64,000 nt of DNA from Candidatus Oleimmundimicrobium americanum. Its GTDB lineage: Bacteria > Actinomycetota > Aquicultoria > UBA3085 > Oleimmundimicrobiaceae. The position numbers were made by a program, and so were the translations under genes. Shown piece after piece: positions 18,101 to 27,755 of the stretch. The stretch spans positions 8,913 to 72,912 of the forward strand of contig DFBH01000074.1 in NCBI GenBank assembly GCA_002366545.1. The letters run 5' to 3'. Positions within the stretch are counted from its first letter, which is position 1. Every line of letters begins with the position of its first letter. The notes below the pieces were generated by a model that saw only the letters and a program-made list of their open reading frames with translations, was not told the DNA's origin and ran no database searches.

Positions 18101-19165
18101 TTAACTAAAACTCGCAAACATCTTTGTAACTTCTGCAACCGCTGCCTTTCCGTGAACCATCGATTCCCCAATATCTTTTGGCCCCTGGCAAGTCCCCGCT
18201 AAAAAAACACCGGGAACATTTGAAAGGTTTGAAAAATAATCTCGTCCCTTATAAAAACCGTACTCATCCTGATCGATTCCAAAAAGGTCAGCCAGAAATT
18301 TTGCATCATCTCGGGGAGACATCCCAACGGATAAAACTACGAGGTCAAACTCCCTCTGAACAACCTCGCCCGTCTCATTGTCCAAACATTTAACATGTAA
18401 AACACCAGAGTCGGAATATCCGTAAACCTTTGATGGCAAATTTCTTGCAAACTTTATCCCCATCTCCTCACAACTTTTGCGAAGACCCGAAAAATCTTTG
18501 CCGGTTGGCTGAATATCCATATAAAAAATCGTGATATTTGAATCGGGAATTTCAGACTTAATTAGTTTTGATAGTCTAAGCGCATAGGGGCAGCATACCT
18601 TGGAACAATAGCCCCGACCTATACTCTCATCTCTACTCCCGACGCACTGAAAAAAAGCAATTTTCTTTGGAATTGCTCCATCAGTTAACCGTCTAATTTT
18701 CCCGTCTACCCGGAAAGCTCTCTCGAGATCAATAGCGGTAATGACATTTTTATACTTTCCGTATCCATATTCTTTTTTTTCTTCTGCGTTAAAGAACGTA
18801 TAACCCGTTGCAATTACTATCGCTCCAGCCTTTAACGTCAATTCCTCAAAAGATGATTCCTTCCCGGTAGTATGAGATATTCGCAGTTCAAAATCCCCCG
18901 GCTTGCCCGAGAAAGAAACAACTTTAGAGCCCATCCAGACTTTTATCTTGGGGTGTTGATAAGCCTTCAAGGTATCTTCATCGGCCAAGCACACCAAACA
19001 TTTATTGCACTTCTCCGTGGCTTTACACGCAAAGTTTACTGCGTGTCCCCCAAGTTGAGTCTCCCTCTCGATAACGTGAACTGCAAAACCCGCATCAGCC
19101 AGAGTTATCGCGACATTTATGCCGGCAATTCCGCCACCGATGATGACTACTTCTTTTGAGCCCAT
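18101..19165 (-). CDS. hdrA: HdrA-like FAD protein lacking the ferredoxin tail
   Basis: About 354 residues. An N-terminal FAD site (VVIIGGGIAGINVAITLADA, ERETQLGGHAVNF), the HdrA-specific cysteine cluster CKATEKCNKCLVC near residue 50, IAFFQCVGSRDE and YCSKVCCPYALRLSKLIK in the middle, and the FAD C-terminal motif GVFLAGTCQGPKDIGESM are all present. It lacks the C-terminal two-cluster ferredoxin found in HdrA2, so together the two would make one functional HdrA system. The ATG at 19165 is best placed after aaagg; 19174 is an alternative. It lies 18 bp from acsC and 53 bp before hdrA2. Confidence 0.9.
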   Translation of the reverse strand: MGSKEVVIIGGGIAGINVAITLADAGFAVHVIERETQLGGHAVNFACKATEKCNKCLVCLADEDTLKAYQHPKIKVWMGSKVVSFSGKPGDFELRISHTTGKESSFEELTLKAGAIVIATGYTFFNAEEKKEYGYGKYKNVITAIDLERAFRVDGKIRRLTDGAIPKKIAFFQCVGSRDESIGRGYCSKVCCPYALRLSKLIKSEIPDSNITIFYMDIQPTGKDFSGLRKSCEEMGIKFARNLPSKVYGYSDSGVLHVKCLDNETGEVVQREFDLVVLSVGMSPRDDAKFLADLFGIDQDEYGFYKGRDYFSNLSNVPGVFLAGTCQGPKDIGESMVHGKAAVAEVTKMFASFS

Positions 19166-19192
19166 TTTGCCCATCCTTTAAGTTTATAAGAC

Positions 19193-20536
19193 TTATGCGC
19201 TTCGACTTTTAAGATAAGCGGGGATATCTCCGGCCTCCCGTGGGCCAACTTCTATTTTCCAATCCGGGAGTTCTTCTTCCAGTTCACCGCTTATTTGAGC
19301 TACGCATCCCGGTATTATCAATTTTCTGTGTTTAACTTTGTCGGTAATCCCACAACGCTTCATGAACGGCCCGATACTTTCGGGCACAAATTTACCGGCT
19401 CCCCAAGCAGTTAAAACCGATAATCCTTCCACGTCCATTATGCAAATCCAAGATGGAATTTTGCTCGCCTCAACCTCACCTGAAACGGTGAAATAAGTTA
19501 AGGAGAAATTGGTGGTAAGAAGCACCGGGGAATCCTCATCCGGTTCCCCGATGGGATAGATTCCCTCTTCAACCTGCATTGGCTTCTGTGGATCGGTATA
19601 GATATTTTGCCTTAAGACATACAGTGGAAGTGCCTTCCAGGCTTCGAGGTCGCTTAAGACGATAATCCCTGCATATTTCATGATACCAACGCCGGCAGCC
19701 ACCGCTTCCATGTAAGGATCATCATACATCTCACAAGGAAAGGTTATTATCGGATACCCAAGGGGTTTAAATTTTTTCTTCAAAGCCGCACGCCTTATAA
19801 AAGTAGCATCTCTTAAACTGTCTTTTATATTTCTTGAACCGGGGTCCAACACTATATCTTTGATCCCCTGTGCGGTTACTTTTTCTACCAACTCGGAAAG
19901 AATGTTTAAATCTTTAGCCGCAACCGCCAAAGGACAATTCTCCTCTTTGGCAAGGGCAGCCATTTGCTCAAAGTTGCCTTCATTTGCCGCATAAATAAGA
20001 GGTTTGGTCTTAGCGCAAACCGAAAGAGCAGCCTTCATCATCTCGGAATTGTCGGTTATTAACACCAAAGGAAACTCGGTTCCCATGGCTTTCTTAACAA
20101 GCTCGACAAATTTAGCCGAATCATTTGAAGACGATTTAACTGCCACCAAATCAGCCCGAAGAAATTGACCTACTCTCTCAAATTGAGAACTCTTTAACTG
20201 AGCAAGTTTTTCACCGATTTCCGACTCGCTCATTCCATCATCTACAAGAACAGCAAAGCCCGGCTGATGATAAAAGGTTTTTTCGTGACGAAAAAGCACC
20301 GCCTCCTCACCAATTTTTAAGGCCTTATCGCCAACACCTATCGTAACAAGGCGGATAGGAGGAGCCGAAGCCTCGGATAGCTCGGCTTTGGTTTCTTCGG
20401 ATACATAAGGACACGCATCCAATTGTGCTTTTCCCATCGCAAGTTTCATGGCAAAGGCAAGACAAGTGGGAACACCACATTCCCCGCAATTTTTTTGAGG
20501 TAATTTTTTGTAAATATCAAGTCCGGTTAACGCCAT
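19193..20536 (-). CDS. acsC: Corrinoid/iron-sulfur protein large subunit (CODH/ACS gamma)
   Basis: About 447 residues, the usual AcsC length. The N-terminal four-cysteine motif NCGECGVPTC...DACPY (residues 16-42) binds the low-potential [4Fe-4S] cluster, followed by a TIM barrel and a C-terminal B12-binding domain (GLSVLTAWGAGKFVPES, IIPGCVAQISGELEEEL). With AcsD it carries the methyl-cobamide between AcsE and AcsB. ATG at 20536 starts MALTGLDIYKKLP, as in the family; 20542 is an alternative. Unlike many acetogens, acsC is 10 kb from acsD and is separated from acsB by a 494-bp repeat-rich gap. Confidence 0.96.
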   Translation of the reverse strand: MALTGLDIYKKLPQKNCGECGVPTCLAFAMKLAMGKAQLDACPYVSEETKAELSEASAPPIRLVTIGVGDKALKIGEEAVLFRHEKTFYHQPGFAVLVDDGMSESEIGEKLAQLKSSQFERVGQFLRADLVAVKSSSNDSAKFVELVKKAMGTEFPLVLITDNSEMMKAALSVCAKTKPLIYAANEGNFEQMAALAKEENCPLAVAAKDLNILSELVEKVTAQGIKDIVLDPGSRNIKDSLRDATFIRRAALKKKFKPLGYPIITFPCEMYDDPYMEAVAAGVGIMKYAGIIVLSDLEAWKALPLYVLRQNIYTDPQKPMQVEEGIYPIGEPDEDSPVLLTTNFSLTYFTVSGEVEASKIPSWICIMDVEGLSVLTAWGAGKFVPESIGPFMKRCGITDKVKHRKLIIPGCVAQISGELEEELPDWKIEVGPREAGDIPAYLKSRSA

Positions 20537-20542
20537 ATACAT

Positions 20543-21036
20543 CTCTCCTTTTAGTCAATTTTAGTTTAAAGTTAAAGGTTTAAAGCTGATAGCTCGTTCC
20601 CTTACATTCACTCGATGGCCAGTGGCCCACTCCCCGCCCATTGGCGGGTTCGCTCAATAGCTGACTCTCTACTCCATCAGTCGGTAGTCTCTTAGTGGGG
20701 AGTCGGGAGCTTGTTGGCCAGATTGCTAGTTTTGCTATACTCTATATTCCATACTCCATATTCTGCTCGCTCTCTGCTCTATGCTCCATGCTCTTTTCAC
20801 TTTTAAATTTGCAATTTGCATTTCTTTTTTACCCTTAACCCGTTACCCTATTAGTCGGGAGTCTCTTAGTTGGGAGTCGGGAGTTATCTGGTTTCTTAGC
20901 TTCTTGGCTACGTAGCTACTTGGTTTCTAAGTTTCTAAGTCGCTATGTTTCTATGTCACTATGTCGCCAGTTCCCTTTACCCTCTCAACTTTCTATCTGC
21001 CATTCGCCCCGCCAGAGGCGGGCAGGCATCTACTAA
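20543..21036. repeat. 494-bp repeat-rich gap between acsB and acsC
   Basis: No gene. It contains copy 1 of a dispersed element of about 130 bp (about 20851-20972), two internal versions of its first part (agtcggtagtctcttagt at 20679-20696, and tagtcgggagtctcttag at 20852), strings built from ctctgctctatgctccatg, and a GC-rich hairpin just after the acsB stop (21005-21030). The acsC promoter, if separate, should lie close to 20560; none is clear. No B12 box of a cobalamin riboswitch was seen. Confidence 0.7.
21005..21030 (-). repeat. REP-like GC-rich hairpin after acsB (copy 1 of 2)
   Basis: On the minus strand CCCGCC and GGCGGG form a 6-bp stem with a 3-nt loop, 7 bp after the acsB stop. A 26-bp near-identical copy (one base different) lies at 40701-40726, 2 bp after another stop codon. 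No U-tract follows, so it is not a standard terminator; it may protect a 3' end. Confidence 0.55.
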
Positions 21037-23238
21037 TTAGAACATCGGTGGCATCTCTAAAGCCGGATGACCCACTTTCTGCAGATAAGCTATAACTTCT
21101 TCCTCTGTACTTGCTACAGTTTCATCCGCTATTTTGTCAAAAAAGTCCGGCATGCCTTCTTCTTTCGCACGTTTCTGAAGCTCAAAGCGAAGAACATCTT
21201 TTAGCTCTTTTGGCATCCAGACAACCCTCTTTAAACCCCCATCAGCAGAAATAAACTTCTTGCTCGTTATATATTGACGACCTATCCCAATAAACCCGGG
21301 GAGCTGAACCCCACCGCCAACAGTGCCAGCGAGGGTCGAGAACTTCATTCCGCAGGGTGTCATTCCGGGAAACTCCCTATTTACTATCATCACTCCATTT
21401 GCCATCGGAAGAACCGCCACCACACACTCAAAACAACCACACGAAGTCATTGGTTCATCCATCATGGAGTAGGCATTAAAATGCTCGATGGCTTGGTTAG
21501 ATTTTCCATACACAAATTTATTGACGTTTTCCCACTGCCCTTTAACCGCATCTATAATCTCACCCTTTTTAACCGGTTGGTTGGGACCCGTTGGATTAAT
21601 TTCATAAGCCGCCTTGCCATCGAGCCAATTGTAAGCCCCACAAAGACCCAACCTTTCAGGGGTAATTATACACACGTGATTTGGGGCAAAGCTCTGACAC
21701 AATGTGCAGGAATAAAAAGTATCGACGCTTTCATCATTCATGCCCCGCACTCTTTCATCTCTGTGACAGTAGGTTTTTCTCGCTTCCTCCATCATCTGGT
21801 CAACCTTTTCAGGATCGGTGTAGATTGTAACTTGAACCTTATCCACAATTGCGGGGTAATCCGCGACAAGTTTTGCGATAAGTATCTTCCCAAAGTGATG
21901 AAATTTAAAACCAGCATTCTTTGCCTTTTTGCTAACTCTTGCCCATATAATGTCACGCTGGCCCATATGAAATATTCCCTCAGCACCATTAATCATGTGA
22001 TGAACTTGTCTCTCCAGAACCGATTCAAAATCCTCTTGCATCTTTCTGCCAGCAACATCTATCACTAAACCTATGGGAAGTCTTTCGCCCTCTTTGATAT
22101 CATCTATATCTTTACCAACCACCTCAACCTTGCCGTTTTCCACCTCATTCATCTCTTTCATCCTCAAGAATTCAAAGGCATGTGTCTTTGTTCCGCCAAA
22201 TTCTACATAGGTATCTTCTCTCCTAATTCTCTCTCCCTCGAAAGCAGAGCCAAAAGAAACGGGAATATCAACTTTGGTAACTTGAATCTTAAGTCCCCTT
22301 ACCTCAATTGCCCTTTCAACCAGCTTATCGTGAGGAATGTTTGACACAACGTGCTCATAAGTACAGATGCCTGTTGGAAGAATCTGGGGAATATCGGTAT
22401 CAGCAATAGTCGGAAAGCCATAATTTACAGCCGCTACTGCTTGAGCATATTTTTCATCTTCGACCTCGCCTAAAGCCAGAACAAAGGCAAAAATTCTATT
22501 CTTGTTGTAAAGTAATACCTTTCTAAAGTCTCCGGGCTCAACCCCACCGAAGGAAAGCGCGGCGCGAGTTGCAAAACCCGCGGAAAAAACAGTCGCGGTA
22601 ATATCCTTGCCGAAGGGAACGAGACGGGTTTCCCAGCCCATCTGGATACCTTCCTCTTTGAGTTGCTCAGCCATGCTTTTTCCATCGGCCGAGGCCGACA
22701 TGAAGACATAAATATTCTTCTCTTGAAGCTCTCGAGCAATCTTTACCGCTATTTCATTTGTGGGAGCTGCTCCAACGCATGCGGCAAAACCGGGCGCTGA
22801 GCCATCAACAAATTCGACACCTCTTTCTCTCATTATCACGTCATCAGCCGCACCCAACCAAAGATTATCATCAGTTGGTTCCGATGACATTGTATAAGGA
22901 GGCGATTCTACATACTTAATTGCTTCAATAATTTCATCCATAAAAAGCGTCGCCATACCGGCATCCAAAGCGGGAGCCAGATACGGTAGCCAGACTTTCT
23001 CTGACGGAACAGGAGGAAGTAAACTCTTGGAATATGCCAAAACCTTCTCCATGTCTCCAAGGGTGGAAACCGCCATCCCGGTAATTGCATAAATCACGGG
23101 CAGATAGTACCCTGTGTTTGGAAACTCCACCTTTTTGTCGGGTCCATATTTCTCTAAAGCTTCTTTAAGATTTTTTTCCGCCCTCATGGCTATCTTGTGG
23201 GCGCCCCTTATGGCAGCCGAAGCAATAATCTTAGACAA
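21037..23238 (-). CDS. acsB: Acetyl-CoA synthase (CODH/ACS complex, catalytic subunit)
   Basis: 733 residues, the full-length bacterial form with the N-terminal CODH-binding domain that archaeal enzymes lack. It joins the methyl group, CO and CoA at the nickel A-cluster. The A-cluster ligands are all present: CTLCQSFAPNHVC and LGLCG bind the [4Fe-4S] cubane near residue 512-535, and SCGCFECVV near residue 600 gives the Cys-Gly-Cys that holds the two nickels. The C-terminus is intact (KVGHPALEMPPMF). It overlaps acsA by eight bases, so AcsA and AcsB are translationally coupled, as expected for a stoichiometric complex. Confidence 0.97.
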   Translation of the reverse strand: MSKIIASAAIRGAHKIAMRAEKNLKEALEKYGPDKKVEFPNTGYYLPVIYAITGMAVSTLGDMEKVLAYSKSLLPPVPSEKVWLPYLAPALDAGMATLFMDEIIEAIKYVESPPYTMSSEPTDDNLWLGAADDVIMRERGVEFVDGSAPGFAACVGAAPTNEIAVKIARELQEKNIYVFMSASADGKSMAEQLKEEGIQMGWETRLVPFGKDITATVFSAGFATRAALSFGGVEPGDFRKVLLYNKNRIFAFVLALGEVEDEKYAQAVAAVNYGFPTIADTDIPQILPTGICTYEHVVSNIPHDKLVERAIEVRGLKIQVTKVDIPVSFGSAFEGERIRREDTYVEFGGTKTHAFEFLRMKEMNEVENGKVEVVGKDIDDIKEGERLPIGLVIDVAGRKMQEDFESVLERQVHHMINGAEGIFHMGQRDIIWARVSKKAKNAGFKFHHFGKILIAKLVADYPAIVDKVQVTIYTDPEKVDQMMEEARKTYCHRDERVRGMNDESVDTFYSCTLCQSFAPNHVCIITPERLGLCGAYNWLDGKAAYEINPTGPNQPVKKGEIIDAVKGQWENVNKFVYGKSNQAIEHFNAYSMMDEPMTSCGCFECVVAVLPMANGVMIVNREFPGMTPCGMKFSTLAGTVGGGVQLPGFIGIGRQYITSKKFISADGGLKRVVWMPKELKDVLRFELQKRAKEEGMPDFFDKIADETVASTEEEVIAYLQKVGHPALEMPPMF

Positions 23239-25192
23239 TTTCCAGATCCCTCCTCATCTCCATGTCGTAAAGCACCCTCTCTTTCTCACGATCTATCCCT
23301 AAAGCTTTTCTTTTTGCATCAATGTGTTTAATTATTGTCTTGGCCATCTTAAAGGGATCGGGTTCATAAAACCACTTGCCACCCGTCATCTCCTTAATAT
23401 CTTTAAAAAGATAATCCGACACCACCTCACTATTGGCCGTCGGGAAAGAGACACCGAAACCGGTCGGAACTCCGCTGGAAACAAAATATTGACCAATGAC
23501 TACAGCCTTCTCACTCATCCACTCGGGAGCACAACCCGCAGCCGGCACTTCATTTAAATCCTCGCCAAGACCACCTTCTTTAACTATCTCCGAGGCAGCA
23601 ATAAGAATCCGGCTGTTATCCACGCACGAACCGCAATGAAGCACGGGAGGAATACCCACTGCCTCGCAGACCTCACGCAAACCGGCACCCGCAAGCTCAG
23701 CGGCTTCAGGAATAAGCAATCTTTCTTTTGCGCAGCTTATCGCGGCGCACCCGGTCACCAAAACAAGCACATTGTTTGCGATAAGTTCTTTAACTAAAGT
23801 AGTGTGAACATAATCATGTTTAACCCGAGGGTTGTTGCATCCCACAACACCGACAACCCCCTTTATCCTGCCATTGATTATATTATCGTTTAACGGCTTG
23901 TAAGAGGCACGGAACCGTCCACCAAGCAAATACTTTATGGTCTCGTGAGAAAAACCCGCGATTAGGTCAATTTCTTCCTTAGGAATATCGACCCTCCCTC
24001 TTTTGGGATAATTTTTAATTGCCCGCCTGACGATATCTTTTGCAATTTTAAGAGCGTCGTGATGATTAAACTCTATATGTGTAGCACCCAAAATCTTACC
24101 CTTCGCTGAGGTGGTAATTACCTCAGTGTGATAACATTTAGCCACAGTGGGCAGAGATTGCATGATACATTGAACATCGACAACCATGACATCAACCGCA
24201 CCTGTGGCAATAGCCAGTTCCTGCTGTAAGAAGTTACCGGCTACCGGAACACCTTTGCGCATCAAAAGCTCGTTTGCCGTACAACATATGCCGGCAATAT
24301 TTATACCCTTAGCGCCCACCTTTTTAGCCTCTTCGATCAGCTCGGAGTCACTTGCAGCAGCAACTATCATCTCCGAAAGCAACGGCTCATGACCGTGAAC
24401 TATTACGTTAACTTGATTCTCTTTAAGAACTCCTAAATTCACCTTTGACCTGACTGGAGCGGGAACACCAAAGAGGATATCCTGTAATTCGGTTGCCATC
24501 ATAGAGCCACCCCAACCATCGGCCAAAGAGGTTCGGCAACCATGAAGCAAGATGTTTTTATAGTCCTGGTCAACTCCCATGTGAGTTCGATGCATCGTTT
24601 CCACTATTTCGCGATCTACCCCTCGGGGAGATATGCCTTCTTTTCTCCAACGCTCTTGTCTTTTCTCCGGAGCCTGTTTTACAAAAATTATCTCACCTTG
24701 TTGCTTCCCCATCTCAGCAAGAGCTTTCTCGCCCAACTCCAGAGCTATCTGGTTTTTATCCTTACCCTCCATATTAATATCAAAAATTTTGGCCAACGCA
24801 TGCAACTTTTCTTCATTCTTAATTTCATAACCAGGTGCCTCACCCTTCGCGGCAGCAATAAAAGTAAATATGACCTCTCTAGCGTGATCAGAGTGTGCGG
24901 CCGCGCCGGCGGCTATCATTCGAGCAAAATTTCTGGCCGCCACCGTAGAGGCAGTGGCACCACAAACTCCCGTCCTCGTCTCAGTTACCCTGCAAGGACC
25001 CATTGAGCACACTCTGCAACAAGTCCCACCGGCGCCAAATGAACATGGCTTAAGGGAAGCAACCCTTTCAAAGACGGTCTCTGCCCCATCCTTTCTGGCC
25101 TTATCTATCATTTTGGCGCTTGCCGTGCAGCTGGTTTGCGTGCTTGCCGCAGGGTAAAATTTACTTTCTCCTTTTTTGCTTTGCTTTTTCAT
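23231..25192 (-). CDS. acsA: Carbon monoxide dehydrogenase, Ni-Fe-S catalytic subunit
   Basis: 653-residue CODH reducing CO2 to CO for acetyl-CoA synthesis. N-terminal cysteines for the D and B clusters are present (GGTCCRVCSMGPC). The C-cluster surroundings are also present: IVHGHEPLL (His ligand), GICCTANELL, VVDVQCIMQSL, VGVVGCNNPR, VTGCAAISCAKE and HCGSCVDNSRI. Adjacency to acsB identifies it as AcsA rather than a stand-alone CooS. It overlaps the upstream formate-dehydrogenase-like gene by four bases (ATGA), implying co-translation with that electron-transfer protein. Confidence 0.97.
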   Translation of the reverse strand: MKKQSKKGESKFYPAASTQTSCTASAKMIDKARKDGAETVFERVASLKPCSFGAGGTCCRVCSMGPCRVTETRTGVCGATASTVAARNFARMIAAGAAAHSDHAREVIFTFIAAAKGEAPGYEIKNEEKLHALAKIFDINMEGKDKNQIALELGEKALAEMGKQQGEIIFVKQAPEKRQERWRKEGISPRGVDREIVETMHRTHMGVDQDYKNILLHGCRTSLADGWGGSMMATELQDILFGVPAPVRSKVNLGVLKENQVNVIVHGHEPLLSEMIVAAASDSELIEEAKKVGAKGINIAGICCTANELLMRKGVPVAGNFLQQELAIATGAVDVMVVDVQCIMQSLPTVAKCYHTEVITTSAKGKILGATHIEFNHHDALKIAKDIVRRAIKNYPKRGRVDIPKEEIDLIAGFSHETIKYLLGGRFRASYKPLNDNIINGRIKGVVGVVGCNNPRVKHDYVHTTLVKELIANNVLVLVTGCAAISCAKERLLIPEAAELAGAGLREVCEAVGIPPVLHCGSCVDNSRILIAASEIVKEGGLGEDLNEVPAAGCAPEWMSEKAVVIGQYFVSSGVPTGFGVSFPTANSEVVSDYLFKDIKEMTGGKWFYEPDPFKMAKTIIKHIDAKRKALGIDREKERVLYDMEMRRDLEIV

Positions 25193-27738
25193 TTGGCGAC
25201 TCCTTCTTTTGAAACACTCACAGCAATTAACCGATCTTGCGGGCTCTTTAATTTTAAATCTATGCCATCGCTCGATAGAACACCTTGTTTATTGTGGCAA
25301 CTGGGCATAAAAAACATCCCCTTGGGCAAGAAATCAAGTATCTTCGCCGAGGTTATAACCTTGCCCCGTCTCGATTTAACCGTGACTTTGCAGCCATCCT
25401 CAAGCCCCAAAGACGCAGCATCATCTGAATTAAAAACAACATAATCTCCCATGTTTGGTTCAAGCTCAGATAGTTTGGAATTTTTTGTTCTAACTCCATC
25501 ATAGAACCCAAACGTTGTTTCTCCAACAATTAAAGTATAAGGATATTTTTTATCAGGCTCTTCACCGGAAATCTTGGGCTCCACTAAGGTGAACTTATAT
25601 GTATTTTTTTCGATTTTCTTTGGGATAGAAACCAGAGACTTTATTTCCTTGGCAATCTCCTTTTCAGAAGAGTAGTCCATGGTGTAATTTACTTTTTTGG
25701 ACAAGGCGACTACCGTTTCCCAATCAGCTTGGACCAAAGGTTCAATGGCTGTCCTAACTTCTTTTGTCCGATATTCCATATTAACAATGGTCCCATTGCT
25801 TTCAGCTAAAGTTACGCCCGGCAACACAACATCGGCCAATTTTGCAGTTTCCGTCAAAAAGGTATCTTGAACCACCAGGAAATCTAAGGATGAAAACGAC
25901 TTAGCCACGCTGGAAGAGTTGGGAAGTTGAGCAACCGGATCTGCCCCAATTATATACATTCCAAGAATGGATGAACCCATTCCGTCCAGCATCTCCTTAA
26001 TAGAAAGTCCGGCTTCTTTGGAAAGCTTTACTCCCCAGGCCTTTTCAAAATCGCTCCCGGCTTCATCCGCTTTTCTTACACCCGGATAAAATTCAGCCAA
26101 CGCTCCCATGTAAACCGTGCCCCACAGATTAGAAGAGAGAAGGCACGGAAGAACGCTCGCTTTGGTTTTACCTGTTAAAAGAGAGATGTCGGCAATCAAT
26201 TCCATGGTTTGAGGGCTTACCGTCTCGGCCCCAAAGATTATAACCGTCTTCTTCCCTTCGCCATAGAGCTTTGCGGCTTCCTTTAAAACATCTTTAGAAA
26301 TTCCCGACTCTCTTTCCACCGTTTCCATCTTCAATTTGCCAAGAGATTTCTTTAAGTCCTCAAATTTACCGCATTTCTTGGCAAATTCTTCATCATAAAC
26401 CTTACCGTCAAGTAACTCTTTCAAAAGCCCGCTTAAAACAAACTCATTGGAGCCGGCCATTGACTGAATGTGTATATCAGCTTTCTCAGAAATTTTTGTC
26501 CTTCCGGCATCTACAACTACCAGCTTTGCCCCGTTTGAAAGCGCTCTTTTTACTGCTACACCCACGCGAGGATAGGCCACTGTAACATCCGCGTTTACGA
26601 GCAAGAGAGCATCGGCTTCTTCAATGTTTTCCATTGAAACAACGGCTCCATCTCCCAGCGCTTCGTATAAATCAACCAAAGCGGGAAAACCGAGAAGTCT
26701 GGCGGAACTATCAATGTTATTCGTCCCAATCCCGGCCCTTAAAAACTTTTGGAATAAGTAAGCAACCTCGTTTGTGTTCCCCGCACCAATAAAACCACCA
26801 ATCCTATTTGCCCCATGGGCTTTTCTTATATCAAGAAGACGCTCTGCCGCAAACTCAAAGGCCTCTTCGTAGGTGCTCTCAGTTAAAACCCCGTTCTTTT
26901 TAATTAAAGGCTTGGTAATTCGCTTGGAGCTTTCCACAAAATCCCATCCAAATCTGCCCTTTGCGCAAAGAAAATCTCCGAGGCTCTCGCCGGTTGCTCT
27001 CATAATCTGCCCATCTACGGTACCAAATACGAGGTCACAGCCACAACCGCAATAAGAGCAGACCGTTTTAGTCTCTTCCATCTCCCATTCTCGCCCACGA
27101 AAACGCCTATCAACTTCAAGCAGCGCACCAACGGGACAAACCGCAAGACAACTGCCGCAGAAATCACAGCCCGATTCCTGCAGGGGCTTATCCATTGGTG
27201 TCGCCACTTTGGTAACCATACCCCGCTTTACAAAATCGATAACATCTGCCCCCTGTGTTTTGCAAATTCCCACACATCGTCCGCACAAAATACAGAGATT
27301 GTAATTCCTCTCTATAAAAGGATTGCTTCTGTCAATCTCGTAACCGGGATCCTTCATTGAAAAAGCGGTTTTCTCAATCCCAAGCTCATAAGCATACTTC
27401 TGAAGCTCACAAGCCCCGTTTTTATCACAACTCATACAATCACCGGGATGATTTGAAAGTATCAGCTCCAGAACAAAACGTCTGGCTTCCCGAACTTTCT
27501 CGGTATCAGTATCAATCACCATTCCATCCTTAACTTTCCGAGCGCATGAGGCCACGAGCCCTTTGGCCCCCTCAATCTCGACCAAACAAACTCTACACGA
27601 CCCCGTACTGGGCAAGCATTCACAATAACAGAGATGGGGGATGTCTATCCCCGCCATCTTGGCCGCCTGAATGATGAGTATCCCTTCAGGAACCTTTGCT
27701 TCTTTTCCATTTATCATTACGGTGATTTGCTCACTCAA
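25189..27738 (-). CDS. Formate-dehydrogenase/NuoG-like protein lacking the catalytic Sec/Cys
   Basis: 849 residues, colinear with FdhA at 4282-6978: N-terminal [2Fe-2S] (CYCECLPSTGSCRVC), His-Cys cluster (CMSCDKNGAC), two [4Fe-4S] (CILCGRCVGIC, CDFCGSCLAVC), the cofactor-proximal cluster (CSYCGCGCDLVFG), and the molybdopterin fold through a C-terminal IPKGMFFMP-like domain. Where FdhA reads HCARL-Sec-HAPT, this protein reads SSARL-L-GFPA (Leu at codon 349, CTC at 26692-26694; the following His is Gly), so formate chemistry is very unlikely. It probably acts as a wired scaffold, like NuoG. It lies between a NuoEF-like set and acsA, overlapping acsA. Molybdopterin binding may or may not persist. 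Confidence 0.88.
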   Translation of the reverse strand: MSEQITVMINGKEAKVPEGILIIQAAKMAGIDIPHLCYCECLPSTGSCRVCLVEIEGAKGLVASCARKVKDGMVIDTDTEKVREARRFVLELILSNHPGDCMSCDKNGACELQKYAYELGIEKTAFSMKDPGYEIDRSNPFIERNYNLCILCGRCVGICKTQGADVIDFVKRGMVTKVATPMDKPLQESGCDFCGSCLAVCPVGALLEVDRRFRGREWEMEETKTVCSYCGCGCDLVFGTVDGQIMRATGESLGDFLCAKGRFGWDFVESSKRITKPLIKKNGVLTESTYEEAFEFAAERLLDIRKAHGANRIGGFIGAGNTNEVAYLFQKFLRAGIGTNNIDSSARLLGFPALVDLYEALGDGAVVSMENIEEADALLLVNADVTVAYPRVGVAVKRALSNGAKLVVVDAGRTKISEKADIHIQSMAGSNEFVLSGLLKELLDGKVYDEEFAKKCGKFEDLKKSLGKLKMETVERESGISKDVLKEAAKLYGEGKKTVIIFGAETVSPQTMELIADISLLTGKTKASVLPCLLSSNLWGTVYMGALAEFYPGVRKADEAGSDFEKAWGVKLSKEAGLSIKEMLDGMGSSILGMYIIGADPVAQLPNSSSVAKSFSSLDFLVVQDTFLTETAKLADVVLPGVTLAESNGTIVNMEYRTKEVRTAIEPLVQADWETVVALSKKVNYTMDYSSEKEIAKEIKSLVSIPKKIEKNTYKFTLVEPKISGEEPDKKYPYTLIVGETTFGFYDGVRTKNSKLSELEPNMGDYVVFNSDDAASLGLEDGCKVTVKSRRGKVITSAKILDFLPKGMFFMPSCHNKQGVLSSDGIDLKLKSPQDRLIAVSVSKEGVAK

Positions 27739-27755
27739 CTCTTCTCCTCCTTTAG

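Noticed and set aside
20543..20640. Cobalamin riboswitch upstream of acsC
   Set aside because: No B12-box-like conserved core could be found in the gap.
20640..20980. CRISPR-like array
   Set aside because: Repeats are degenerate, unequal in length and unequally spaced, with no cas genes near.
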